Source: Mariprofundaceae bacterium (GTDB lineage Bacteria > Pseudomonadota > Zetaproteobacteria > Mariprofundales > Mariprofundaceae). Taken from it: 17,711 nt of DNA. The notes under the pieces are model-generated. The model did no database searches. It had not been told where the DNA came from and saw nothing but the letters and a program-made list of their open reading frames with translations. The DNA lies in the NCBI GenBank assembly GCA_030950835.1, contig JAUZQU010000136.1:1-17711 (forward strand). Reading direction: 5' to 3'. Below, in pieces: positions 1 through 7,498 of the stretch; the stretch's first letter is position 1, and each line of letters begins with the position of its first letter. A program made the position numbers and the translations under genes.

Positions 1-325
1 TTTTCTGACCAATATAGCTGTGCATTTCGTCAATCTCGACAACCTTTATGTTGGCATCGCTCTTGATTTCATCCAGTTTTTCTCCGAACGCTCTTATCCA
101 GTTGTATACCGATACGTGACTAACCTTTAAAAGTCTTCCGATTGACCGAAAGCCTAAACCTTCAAGGTACAGCTCAAGTGCTTGCCGTTTCTGCTCCTTA
201 GAAGCACCACGGCTGGCAACTGTGTAATTATAACCACAACTCTTGCACTTCCAGCGTTGCCGACTCTTTATCACCCCTGATTTTGTGGCAATAACGTGAG
301 AGCATTTGGGGCAAGGGAACATCAT
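1..325 (-). CDS. IS1-family transposase, N-terminal part (runs off the left edge)
   Basis: About 108 residues are present and the 3' part lies outside the window. The N terminus carries a zinc-ribbon: CPKC near residues 5-8 and CKSC near residues 29-32, the spacing seen in InsA-like domains. A helix-turn-helix-like stretch follows (LGFRSIGRLLKVSHVSVYNW, about residues 62-81). The visible end reads VVEIDEMHSYIGQK, which matches the first catalytic acidic block of IS1-type DDE transposases (InsB EMDEQWGYVGAK). InsA-like and InsB-like parts are in one frame, so this seems to be a single-ORF IS1 relative without programmed frameshifting. Two adjacent ATGs (325 and 322) are possible starts; a strong GGAGG at 334-330 precedes them by 4 and 7 bases, which slightly favours 322. 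No stop or frameshift is seen in the part visible. Whether the whole element is intact cannot be told. Confidence 0.85.
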   Translation of the reverse strand, partial: MMFPCPKCSHVIATKSGVIKSRQRWKCKSCGYNYTVASRGASKEQKRQALELYLEGLGFRSIGRLLKVSHVSVYNWIRAFGEKLDEIKSDANIKVVEIDEMHSYIGQK

Positions 326-434
326 GAATCCTCCATTTTATAAAATTAAAAAATGAAGTATAGGTTAGGTATACTAAATTAACAATGCCTTATTTTTTCA
401 ACAGATAAAGCATGATAGAAAGTATAGCAAAAAA
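326..434. other. AT-rich junction containing the left end of the IS1-like element
   Basis: This 109-base stretch separates the transposase start from the stop of the DUF481 gene and is much richer in A and T than its surroundings. It should hold the terminal inverted repeat and outer boundary of the insertion sequence, since IS ends usually lie within about 100 bases of the transposase start. The boundary cannot be placed because the other end of the element is not in the window. No gene is apparent here. The insertion leaves the DUF481 coding region complete. Confidence 0.4.
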
Positions 435-1157
435 TTAAAAAGCGTAACCCAATTTGATGGAAGTGCTGCTGTCGGTGCCTGTTTTACCAAAAGCGGGGGC
501 GGTAAGGGTTCTTTCTGCGTAAGAAAAGTCAATTTCAAATGGGGCAAACAAGGTATGTGTCCATGAGAGTTCTTTTTTGATGAAAGAATCATCATTACCA
601 TCTTCAACCGTGATGGAAGCTTTGAATGTATGTTCGGCAACAGGTTGATAACGCATGATGATTGCGCCATGGCTGATGGGATCTACATCCAACTTATTTT
701 TGTTCACTTTGTCTGTTTGGCGTTGCCCAGTGCCGATTTCAAGGTCGGCGGTGAAGATGTTATCCGCAGGAAATATATGATAACCTAATCCTATCAGCTT
801 GCTCGTTTCGGCATGAATACCACCAAAAAAGTCTTCGCGGTAATTCAACAGGGCAAAGGCATAAGTTTGCCATGCCGCGTTGTAGATGCCTTTTAAGTTG
901 GCTTCATAATAGTCAGCAATCAAGGTGCCATCATCGGATGTTTGCTCACCTTGGAAACTCAAGTCTACCGCCCACGATTGATAGCTGTAGTTGAGTTCAA
1001 GCTGGCTATCAAATGTTTCGACGGTGGTATTGCCTGTTGTTTTTAAGCCACCTAAAGCCACTTTCCCTGCATATTGATGTTCAGATACGGTGGCATCATC
1101 TGCCCAGACGGCAGTTGAAGTGAAGACAAGGCAACAGAGTAAGATGATTTTTTTCAT
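435..1157 (-). CDS. DUF481 outer-membrane beta-barrel protein (YdiY-like)
   Basis: This encodes about 240 residues. The N terminus (MKKIILLCCLVFTSTAVWAD) is a clear Sec signal peptide with cleavage likely after VWA. The mature part opens with GGLKTTGNTT, the glycine/threonine signature of the DUF481 family, then alternates hydrophobic and polar residues as in a transmembrane beta barrel. It ends in LGYAF, with the terminal phenylalanine expected of outer-membrane porin-like proteins. The frame stays open upstream to an ATG at 1223, but the signal peptide makes 1157 the better start; no good Shine-Dalgarno sequence is visible at either. The family is linked to salt or osmotic stress in some bacteria, but its molecular role is poorly known. 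It lies 133 bases downstream of the bat operon on the same strand and could be read by the same transcript. Family call is firm; function is not. Confidence 0.8.
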   Translation of the reverse strand: MKKIILLCCLVFTSTAVWADDATVSEHQYAGKVALGGLKTTGNTTVETFDSQLELNYSYQSWAVDLSFQGEQTSDDGTLIADYYEANLKGIYNAAWQTYAFALLNYREDFFGGIHAETSKLIGLGYHIFPADNIFTADLEIGTGQRQTDKVNKNKLDVDPISHGAIIMRYQPVAEHTFKASITVEDGNDDSFIKKELSWTHTLFAPFEIDFSYAERTLTAPAFGKTGTDSSTSIKLGYAF

Positions 1158-1290
1158 GGGCGAAAGGCTAGCTGTAAACCATGGTAAATCTAGGGTCTTG
1201 AGTAGGTCCAAGGCAGTGTGCATCAGGCAGCATCAGTAAACTGTTGAGGAAGATGTGCTTTTGGATGTTGGGTAGATTCAGGCGCTTTGA

Positions 1291-3150
1291 CTAACGTCTT
1301 TTTTGTTGCTGTTGGTACTGGTATTTGAATTTATTGCGCAATAAACGTGCAGGGTCATCGGGTATGCGGCGCAATTGGTATTCAAAGGCTTGTTGTTGCT
1401 CAGCTTGTGTTTGGTCTTCTTCGCTGCGGGGTGTTTGAGCTGTGGTCGGGGGCTGTGGGGCTTGCTGACTATCATCGTCTTCGTTGTTGGTTATGTCCTT
1501 TTCAGGCTTGTCTTGAGCTTGGTTATCTTGTGGCTGGGAAGGTGCTGTTTTATCCTCTTCTTCATCGGTTTGTTCGCCATTAGATTCCCCCTCTCCATCA
1601 GTGGGTTCTTCGTCAGATTTGCTATCACCAGCCTGCTCACTACCAGCTTGATTATCATCACTGGCTTCTTCTTGAGATGGAGATGACTTGCCTTGATCTT
1701 CGGACTGTTCCCCATCACCAGACTGCTCTTGCTCGCCTTGTTCTGCATTGTTTTGCGCATCATTTTCTTGTTGTTGCTTGAGCATATCTTGTACAAGCAG
1801 CTTATTTTGACGTGCATCATCATGGGCAGCATCTAAAGCAAGCACTTGCGCATACATCTTGATAGCTTCAGCTAAATTCCCTAAATGTGCCAAGGTATTA
1901 CCCTGATTATACATATCCGTGATCGATGGCTGTTCAAGGCGTTGAAACGCTTGATTTGCCGCTGCATAATCTTGTTGCTTATAAGCAGCAACGGCTTGCC
2001 ACGATGGACTTTTGAATGTTTGTGCGGCTTGGGCGTAATCTTGATCTTGCAACATCTTTTGTGCTTGCGCATCTTGCGTTTGCCACATGTCTGACCAAAC
2101 CGAAGCCTTGGCAGGCATGGGTTGCAAATATATACAACATATCAATACCAACAGACCACGCCTAAAACCCATCAACAGCAAGGGTAATACCAGCAATATC
2201 AACCAAGTCCCTTCTTCACGCCACATATCACGGCTTTGGCTGCTTGATTTGGCTGCATCTAAAACATGGTCAGCGAGTTGTGTGTTTAGAAGTGGCTGAA
2301 TATCCGTGTTATCCAATGATAAAGCATGATAAAAACCATGCCCTGTTGCGGCTAATTGTTGTAAACGTGCGGTGTTTAAGCTGGGCATGATGATATTACC
2401 TTGCGTATCGGTAACAAAACCACCTGTTTGTTGTCGAATCGGTGCGCCTAAGGCTGTACCTATGCCAATGACATGCAATTGATGCCCTTGTTGTACTAAA
2501 TCTTGTGCGGCTTGGTTGCTGTATGTATCGGAGTCGGTCAAGAGTAATACTTGTCCATGTTGAATGCTGCTTTGTTGTAATAATAACACAGCTTGGCGCA
2601 AAGCGGCATCTATATTACCCCCTTGTGCAGGCATAATGGAGGTATCTAAACCTTGTAGTTGCAAGAGAATGGTGGCGTTATCATCACTTAATGGGGTGAC
2701 TGTAAACGCTGAGCCTGCAAAGACCAACAGCGCACTTTGCCCTATGTTGCGAAGGGATAATAAATCGGCGGTTTTTTGTTTAGCACGGGTCAAACGGCTG
2801 GGTTGAATGTCGCCTGCATCCATAGAACGCGATAAATCCAGCACAATCACCAAGGCTGACTGCGCCCGATATACAGGTTGAGGTAATTGTTGCCACGCAG
2901 GGCCTGCTAAAGCTGTGGTCAATAGTATGCCCACTAGCCCTACCACAGCTAAGGGAAACCAAGATGTTTTTTTCTCGCTTCCTGCTTGTAAATAGTGCAA
3001 TAAAGCGGGTTCACAAAGCTTTTGCCATGTTTGCAATGAAGAGCGCTTGAGTAAATAGTGATAAAGCAGGTAAAACAAAGGTAATAGCAGCAAAAAGCAC
3101 CACGGGCGTAAAAAGTGAAACTGTTCCCATATCATATCTATGCTCATCAT
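1291..3150 (-). CDS. BatB-BatC fusion: VWA domain plus TPR membrane protein
   Basis: This 619-residue protein has two N-terminal membrane segments (about residues 15-35 and 65-83), then a von Willebrand A domain whose MIDAS motif DLSRSM (residues 105-110) should bind a divalent metal. More membrane segments follow near 315-345. A TPR-like region (about 365-455) contains NQGNTLAHLGNLAEAIKMY. Residues of about 465-595 are low complexity and very rich in Q, E, D and S. The end is basic, with RRIPDDPARLLRNKFKYQYQ, a conserved tail of BatB/BatC fusions. The start ATG at 3150 overlaps the batA stop as ATGA; the neighbouring ATG at 3147 is also possible, and the open frame further upstream is inside batA. 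It is the last gene of the moxR/bat operon. These proteins are thought to act with MoxR and BatA at the inner membrane in stress tolerance or protein maturation. Confidence 0.88.
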   Translation of the reverse strand: MMSIDMIWEQFHFLRPWCFLLLLPLFYLLYHYLLKRSSLQTWQKLCEPALLHYLQAGSEKKTSWFPLAVVGLVGILLTTALAGPAWQQLPQPVYRAQSALVIVLDLSRSMDAGDIQPSRLTRAKQKTADLLSLRNIGQSALLVFAGSAFTVTPLSDDNATILLQLQGLDTSIMPAQGGNIDAALRQAVLLLQQSSIQHGQVLLLTDSDTYSNQAAQDLVQQGHQLHVIGIGTALGAPIRQQTGGFVTDTQGNIIMPSLNTARLQQLAATGHGFYHALSLDNTDIQPLLNTQLADHVLDAAKSSSQSRDMWREEGTWLILLVLPLLLMGFRRGLLVLICCIYLQPMPAKASVWSDMWQTQDAQAQKMLQDQDYAQAAQTFKSPSWQAVAAYKQQDYAAANQAFQRLEQPSITDMYNQGNTLAHLGNLAEAIKMYAQVLALDAAHDDARQNKLLVQDMLKQQQENDAQNNAEQGEQEQSGDGEQSEDQGKSSPSQEEASDDNQAGSEQAGDSKSDEEPTDGEGESNGEQTDEEEDKTAPSQPQDNQAQDKPEKDITNNEDDDSQQAPQPPTTAQTPRSEEDQTQAEQQQAFEYQLRRIPDDPARLLRNKFKYQYQQQQKRR

Positions 3151-4127
3151 CGCGCCCTTAACCACAATAGGCAAAAGCCGAGTAGGATGGCAAGTGATAA
3201 TGGGTACATCATCAAAGCTTGTACAGGGCGAAACATCTCTTGTTCACGTTGCACAGGTTCAAGCTGGTCAATCAAGGTATAAATACGTTCTAACTCTTGG
3301 CTGTCACGGGCGCGAAAGTATTGACCACCTGTTTCACTAGCGATGCGTTGCAACATCTCTTCATCCAAATCACGGGATGGATTGATGGTTTGGCTGCCGA
3401 AAAAGGAAGGGACTTGCATGGATGTTGCCCCCATGCCTATGCTATGGATGCGTAAACCGATTTCTTTTGCCAATTGAATACCTTCTTCAGGGGAGAGTTC
3501 CCCCGATGTGTTCATGCCATCGGTGAGTAAAATCATGACTAAATCGGTATTGTTGATGGTATCTTTGAGGCGTTTGACTGCCAAACCAATGGCATCACCA
3601 ATGGCAGTATTCTCGCCAGCTAAACCAATCACTGCTTCTTGTAAGAAGATTTGTACTGTGGTGCGATCAAAGGTTAAAGGGCTTTGTAAATAGGCTTGCG
3701 AACCAAATAGAATCAAGCCAATTCTATCTCCTTCACGTCTGTCTATAAATGCGCCTGCCAAGCTTTGAATTGCCGTTAAACGATTCACTTGCTGCCCTTT
3801 CAATGTAAAGTCTTTCACCTTCATACTACCTGATAAATCCACTGCCAACATCACATCGCGCCCACTGCGTGAAAGCTCTACAGCTTCTCCCAACCATTGC
3901 GGTCTGGCGACAGCTAGCACCAATAAACACCACGCGATTACAGCTATCCATAATAACCAACGTTGTGGCATGATGGCATGTTGGGCTGGTGTTACCAGCT
4001 GCAAATCATCGGCAAAGGGGATGTATAAACCACTGCTGATAGTTTTTTTCTTTTCAGGTGCTAAGCGCCAGACCAACCATGGCAAAGGCAAGAGTAAGAG
4101 CAACCAAGGCGAGACAAATTCAAACAT
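3147..4127 (-). CDS. BatA: VWA-domain inner-membrane protein
   Basis: This has 326 residues, the usual size for BatA. Membrane segments lie at about residues 5-21 and 57-75, and another at the C terminus (about 304-323), so the VWA domain between them should face the periplasm. The MIDAS motif DLSGSM is at residues 97-102, and a later LLTDGMNTSGE block gives further metal-site residues. The start ATG at 4127 lies inside the end of the DUF4381 gene (8-base overlap), and the stop overlaps batB as ATGA, so translation is probably coupled throughout. In Bacteroides the Bat proteins were linked to aerotolerance; in other bacteria similar operons affect stress resistance and envelope integrity. The exact substrate here is unknown. 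Confidence 0.9.
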   Translation of the reverse strand: MFEFVSPWLLLLLPLPWLVWRLAPEKKKTISSGLYIPFADDLQLVTPAQHAIMPQRWLLWIAVIAWCLLVLAVARPQWLGEAVELSRSGRDVMLAVDLSGSMKVKDFTLKGQQVNRLTAIQSLAGAFIDRREGDRIGLILFGSQAYLQSPLTFDRTTVQIFLQEAVIGLAGENTAIGDAIGLAVKRLKDTINNTDLVMILLTDGMNTSGELSPEEGIQLAKEIGLRIHSIGMGATSMQVPSFFGSQTINPSRDLDEEMLQRIASETGGQYFRARDSQELERIYTLIDQLEPVQREQEMFRPVQALMMYPLSLAILLGFCLLWLRAR

Positions 4128-4695
4128 GTGTGTTTACCCCTTGAACTTGAATATCGCATGTTTTAGCCCTTTGGATGACCAATTCTGCCCATGTTTGGCT
4201 GATATCGAGCAGCAGTTGGATGTTTTGCTGCTCTTTTTCAGAGAAATGTGCTTTATAGGCAGCATGTGTTAATAAAAATGCCAATATAGGGTCTGAAAAC
4301 TGTCTTTTTGGCTGATATGCTAGCCACTGCGCATCCAAAAAGTGTAACCAAGCATCACCAATGCAACCTGCTGTATCGTGTTGTGGTAATACGGTCAAAC
4401 AAACACGCCGCAGTAGACTAGAAATGGAGCGTAATACCCGTTGCTTATCTTGCCCTTGCGCCATGTCTTGTTGCAACACAACAAAGCTATGCCGCACTTC
4501 TGCCAACAACACTTTCTTAGTTTGTTTTTTCTGCCATGATTTTTTGATTTTATAGGCATACTTGCAGACAAAAAATAGCAGTAGCAGCATTAATAATAAC
4601 AACATCCACCAACCCCATGCCAAGTCCCACCATGGTGCAGCTGCTGGTAAATGAATGTCTTTTAAAGCTGCTAAGGCTTGATTCAAATCGCCCAT
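4120..4695 (-). CDS. DUF4381 membrane protein of the moxR/bat operon
   Basis: This 191-residue protein starts with a short segment containing LKDIHLPAAAPWWDLAWGWW, the conserved DUF4381 opening (DIHLP followed by a tryptophan-rich turn). One membrane helix follows (about residues 30-46), then a basic cytoplasmic-type region rich in K and Q and a helical domain. Proteins of this family nearly always sit between DUF58 and BatA genes, as here. It overlaps DUF58 by 13 bases upstream and batA by 8 bases downstream. No enzymatic motif is visible; it is probably a small membrane partner in the Bat complex. That role is inferred from gene order. Confidence 0.8.
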   Translation of the reverse strand: MGDLNQALAALKDIHLPAAAPWWDLAWGWWMLLLLMLLLLFFVCKYAYKIKKSWQKKQTKKVLLAEVRHSFVVLQQDMAQGQDKQRVLRSISSLLRRVCLTVLPQHDTAGCIGDAWLHFLDAQWLAYQPKRQFSDPILAFLLTHAAYKAHFSEKEQQNIQLLLDISQTWAELVIQRAKTCDIQVQGVNTHV

Positions 4696-5588
4696 AAATG
4701 CTCTCGAATATGGCTGGCTACATCATCATCTGTAGCCATAGCAACATGGTGAATGCCGTGCTGTTGTTGTAAGGCTTGTAACATGGATAAACGTGTTTGA
4801 AACTGTTGGGCAAGTTGCTGTTGCAACGCCGATGTTGCCCTACAATTAAAATATGTTTCCCCATCAAATACAGGGTAGTTTCCCGCTTTGGGAAAGTTTT
4901 TTTCCAGGGTATCAAACACTGAAATCAATACCACATCATTATGCCGCGCAAGTTGAGCCAAATGGGCAATGCTTGCTTCATCTAAACCTCTAAAGTCACT
5001 TAATATATAGACTAAACTTCCCGTTTTCACCACCCTACGCAAGCGTTGCATGGTTTCTTCAAAGCTGTGTAGTGATGGATTATTTTGGGGTCTTTTTGAC
5101 CAGACTTTAGCCTGACAATACGTATGCAGGAGTTGTAATACCCCTTGTTTGCCTCGTTTGGGTTTGATTTCATGGTGTTCATCATCGGAAAACAACAAAC
5201 CGCCCAATCTGTCATGGTGTGCCATGCCGTGCCATGCCAATAAAGCGGCAGCCTGCGTTGCCAATACGGATTTTAATACACCTCTGCTGGCAAAAAACAT
5301 GTTTGCCCGATAATCCAGACAAATCAATATAGGGCGTTCGCGTTCTTCACGGAAAACCTTGGTATGGGTAGTGCCTGTGCGTGCAGTCACCCGCCAATCA
5401 ATGCTGCTTACTTCATCGCCAGCTTGATAGGCGCGCACTTCATCAATTTCCATACCCCGACCACGCAAACGTGATAAATGCGCACCTGCCATAGGTGAAC
5501 GAATATGTCGGCGGCGCACAGACAATGATGCCACTTGTTGTTGCAGGGCAATCAGTTGCTTTAAATCAGGTTGGGTAACATTGCTCAA
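4683..5588 (-). CDS. DUF58 domain protein of the moxR/bat operon
   Basis: This has 301 residues. The signature DUF58 block spans about residues 31-75 and includes MEIDEVRAYQAGDEVSSIDW, followed by RPILICLDYRANM, which resembles a degenerate VWA metal site. No membrane segment is evident, so the protein is probably cytoplasmic and may link the MoxR ATPase to the membrane VWA proteins. The start is a TTG at 5588 whose last two bases are the first two of the moxR TGA stop (TTGA overlap). No ATG occurs before residue 33, inside the conserved part, so the TTG is well supported and coupling to moxR translation is likely. Biochemical function is not established for the family. Confidence 0.87.
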   Translation of the reverse strand: MSNVTQPDLKQLIALQQQVASLSVRRRHIRSPMAGAHLSRLRGRGMEIDEVRAYQAGDEVSSIDWRVTARTGTTHTKVFREERERPILICLDYRANMFFASRGVLKSVLATQAAALLAWHGMAHHDRLGGLLFSDDEHHEIKPKRGKQGVLQLLHTYCQAKVWSKRPQNNPSLHSFEETMQRLRRVVKTGSLVYILSDFRGLDEASIAHLAQLARHNDVVLISVFDTLEKNFPKAGNYPVFDGETYFNCRATSALQQQLAQQFQTRLSMLQALQQQHGIHHVAMATDDDVASHIREHLWAI

Positions 5589-6544
5589 GGCACGGCAACC
5601 TGTGCAATCAGTTGTGTAATCACATCATCGGTAGTCATGCCTGAAGCTTCTGCGGCATAATTCAACAGCAGTCGATGACGCAACACATCCCCAGCCACAG
5701 CTTGAATATCTTCTGGCGAGACAAAATCACGCCCTGCCAACCAAGCATGTGCCCGTGCACATCTATCCAATGCCATAGTTGCTCTAGGGCTTGCCCCATA
5801 TTGGATATGTTGCACCACACCTTGCGTGGTATGATTAGAACGTGTCGCCATCACCAATTGCACGATATAAGTTTCTAAAACATCCGCCATATGGATGTTT
5901 AATACCGCTTGTCGTGCTTCTTGCAGAGTCGCTTGATTTAAGATGGGTGTTGCTGTTGCAGCTTCCTGTTGCAATGCTTCTTGGTGGGTTAAACGTAAAA
6001 TCTTATGTTCTGCTTCGGCATCAGGATAATCAACGCGCACATGTAATAAAAACCTGTCCAATTGTGCTTCAGGAAGTGGGTAAGTGCCTTCTTGTTCAAT
6101 CGGATTTTGCGTTGCCATCACCAAAAACAAGTCGGGCAACGGATAACTGACACTTGCCACGGTGATTTGACGCTCTGCCATGGCTTCTAACAATGCAGAC
6201 TGCACTTTAGCTGGGGCACGGTTGATTTCATCGGCAAGTAAAAGGTTGTGAAACAAAGGACCCTTTTGAAAATGAAATGTACCATCTTGAGGGCGGTAAA
6301 TCTCTAAACCTGTCAAATCCGAGGGCAGCAAATCAGGCGTGAATTGTACCCGATGGAAATCGCCTTCAATACAATCACTTAATACTTTGATGGCGCGTGT
6401 TTTTGCTAAACCAGGCGCACCTTCGACCAACAAATGTCCATCTGCCAGCACTGCCAATAACAAGCGGTTCGCCAAATGTGCTTGCCCAATGATTTTTTGT
6501 TCGATTTGACGTTGCAAATCTTGAAAAACGGTTAAAGAAGTCAT
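5585..6544 (-). CDS. MoxR-family AAA+ ATPase
   Basis: This 319-residue AAA+ protein has a Walker A motif GAPGLAKT (residues 42-49), a Walker B motif LLLADEIN (101-108), a sensor 1 region with ATQNP, and a sensor 2 / arginine region with GASPRA. Length and order of motifs match MoxR proteins, which act as chaperone-like ATPases that work with VWA-domain partners to activate or assemble client proteins. It is the first gene of the five-gene bat operon and faces an intergenic region of 193 bases. No strong Shine-Dalgarno sequence precedes the ATG. Identity at family level is very secure; the client is unknown. Confidence 0.93.
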   Translation of the reverse strand: MTSLTVFQDLQRQIEQKIIGQAHLANRLLLAVLADGHLLVEGAPGLAKTRAIKVLSDCIEGDFHRVQFTPDLLPSDLTGLEIYRPQDGTFHFQKGPLFHNLLLADEINRAPAKVQSALLEAMAERQITVASVSYPLPDLFLVMATQNPIEQEGTYPLPEAQLDRFLLHVRVDYPDAEAEHKILRLTHQEALQQEAATATPILNQATLQEARQAVLNIHMADVLETYIVQLVMATRSNHTTQGVVQHIQYGASPRATMALDRCARAHAWLAGRDFVSPEDIQAVAGDVLRHRLLLNYAAEASGMTTDDVITQLIAQVAVP

Positions 6545-6577
6545 CTATAATACCCACAATATAATATGTTCAGGCGC

Positions 6578-6606
6578 AATTTATCGCTAGATTCAAGGCA
6601 TCGCAA
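6578..6606 (-). promoter_or_regulatory. Weak candidate sigma-70 promoter for the moxR/bat operon
   Basis: Read on the minus strand, TTGCGA (6606-6601) is followed after 17 bases by TAAATT (6583-6578). Each box matches four of six consensus positions and the spacing is ideal, but chance matches of this quality are common. It lies 34 bases upstream of the moxR start in the only non-coding DNA ahead of the operon. Confidence 0.25.
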
Positions 6607-6616
6607 GTGTATGTCG

Positions 6617-6625
6617 TTATCCACA
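6617..6625 (+). promoter_or_regulatory. Single perfect DnaA-box 9-mer
   Basis: TTATCCACA is a perfect DnaA-box sequence. It lies between the moxR start and the sigma-28 promoter of the divergent operon. One copy alone does not make an origin. It could be a DnaA regulatory site or chance; roughly 0.14 copies of this exact 9-mer are expected at random in a window this size on both strands. Confidence 0.3.
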
Positions 6626-6646
6626 CCACAATAATGGCATTTTTTC

Positions 6647-6673
6647 TAAAGTTGCCCCTCTATTTTCCGATAG
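6647..6673 (+). promoter_or_regulatory. Sigma-28 (FliA) flagellar promoter
   Basis: TAAAGTTG (6647-6654), an 11-base spacer and TCCGATAG (6666-6673) match the FliA consensus TAAAGTTT-N11-GCCGATAA at 13 of 16 positions with exact spacing. Transcription would start near 6680 and give a leader of about 57 bases before the ATG at 6738. Sigma-28 normally drives late flagellar, chemotaxis and cyclic-di-GMP genes, which suits the HD-GYP and PilZ genes downstream. A TTGACA at 6680-6685 has no suitable -10 box after it. Confidence 0.75.
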
Positions 6674-6737
6674 AATGTCTTGACATGAAGTATACTTTTA
6701 CAAAAAGACATGTCGCAGTAAATACTTGGAGGCAAGC

Positions 6738-7007
6738 ATGGCTATGACAATTCGTCCGACGGACGGTTTAGTTCACAGACTTTTACAGCAGCAAACGCGC
6801 CAGTCTAACGAGACTGCGCCCAAAGCTGAGCTAAAATCCAGTCTTGCGGACAAAGTCAACATCTCCAGCCAAGCGCGTCAAGAGCAGGCTACACTGAGCC
6901 AACAAGATCAATCGTATGGTTATAAACAACGTGATTTAGAATCACAATTATTACGTTTATCTGCCCATCCCGCTGCAGACAAAAACGATAGCGAACCTCA
7001 AAAATGA
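6738..7007 (+). CDS. Small FlgM-like protein of unknown function
   Basis: This encodes 89 residues. The start is ATG 6738, since GGAGG (6728-6732) ends five bases before it; the in-frame TTG at 6726 overlaps that ribosome site. The protein is hydrophilic, has no membrane segment, and is rich in Q, S and charged residues, suggesting disorder. Its centre reads LADKVNISSQARQ, which resembles the DKVxLSxxAR block common in the N-terminal half of FlgM anti-sigma-28 factors. The usual FlgM C-terminal sigma-binding part, with an IxxGxY pattern, is not seen; instead a short helix (RDLESQLLRL) and a polar tail follow. It is first in a sigma-28 operon and overlaps the next gene by ATGA. It may be a divergent FlgM, a flagellar accessory protein, or a partner of the response regulators. 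The protein is very likely real; the FlgM link is tentative. Confidence 0.6.
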   Translation: MAMTIRPTDGLVHRLLQQQTRQSNETAPKAELKSSLADKVNISSQARQEQATLSQQDQSYGYKQRDLESQLLRLSAHPAADKNDSEPQK

Positions 7008-7495
7008 GCCGGCCACGTTTACTGATTGCTGAAGATGATGAGGCCCTAGCAGCACTGCTGGATGAATATTTAAGCTCTGCTGGTTATGATATTACGCTTT
7101 GTCATCGTGGTGATGATGCTTTAAAAGCCTTGGAACAGCAGCATTTTGATGTGGTATTAAGTGATATTGTGATGCCAGGCGCAAGCGGTTTGGAAGTGTT
7201 GCAAGCTTGCCATGAACAACCCTCGCGTACGGTGGTTTTGTTGATGACTGCTTATTCTGGCATTGAAGATGCTATACAAGCCATAGAGCAAGGAGCCTAT
7301 GATTTTGTTAGCAAACCTTTTCAATTACCAGAAATTCGCGTACGGCTGGATAACGCCACCCGTTATCAATCGTTGCTGCGTCAGTGGCAGGATTTACAAG
7401 AAGCACAACATCCTGAATCTTTTGTTCAATTTACAATATCTACGTCTCACCCTGATCCCGCGGCCGTCAGAGCATATGGTATGCGAGGGCGTTAA
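7004..7495 (+). CDS. Stand-alone response regulator (receiver domain)
   Basis: This 163-residue protein is a CheY-type receiver. The acidic pocket D11-D12, phospho-acceptor D54 (in LSDIVMP), T82 and K104 (in SKPF) are all in place. After the receiver (about residues 1-120) there is a tail of about 40 residues with no recognisable output domain, so it probably works through protein contact. The start ATG overlaps the previous stop (ATGA), and there is no separate Shine-Dalgarno sequence, so translation is coupled to the FlgM-like gene. No histidine kinase is encoded nearby, so the phosphate donor must be elsewhere. It stands directly before the HD-GYP regulator and probably acts in the same motility or cyclic-di-GMP circuit. 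Confidence 0.88.
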   Translation: MSRPRLLIAEDDEALAALLDEYLSSAGYDITLCHRGDDALKALEQQHFDVVLSDIVMPGASGLEVLQACHEQPSRTVVLLMTAYSGIEDAIQAIEQGAYDFVSKPFQLPEIRVRLDNATRYQSLLRQWQDLQEAQHPESFVQFTISTSHPDPAAVRAYGMRGR

Positions 7496-7498
7496 CGG

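Noticed and set aside
1158..1223. Upstream extension of the DUF481 gene
   Set aside because: The extension would place 22 residues before a clear signal peptide; the downstream ATG is better.
1347..1686. Open frames on the plus strand opposite the BatB-BatC gene
   Set aside because: They mirror the low-complexity Q/E/D-rich coding region and lack any family resemblance or ribosome site.
2087..2806. Plus-strand open frames within the bat operon as hidden genes
   Set aside because: They are antisense shadows of a well-supported VWA/TPR protein.
6632..6656. Possible sigma-54 promoter (TGGC and TTGC elements)
   Set aside because: The distance between GG and GC is 18 bases rather than the required 12.
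6680..6708. TTGACA as a sigma-70 -35 box before the FlgM-like gene
   Set aside because: No -10-like box lies 16-18 bases downstream; TATACT at 6691 is only five bases away. The sigma-28 match is far better.
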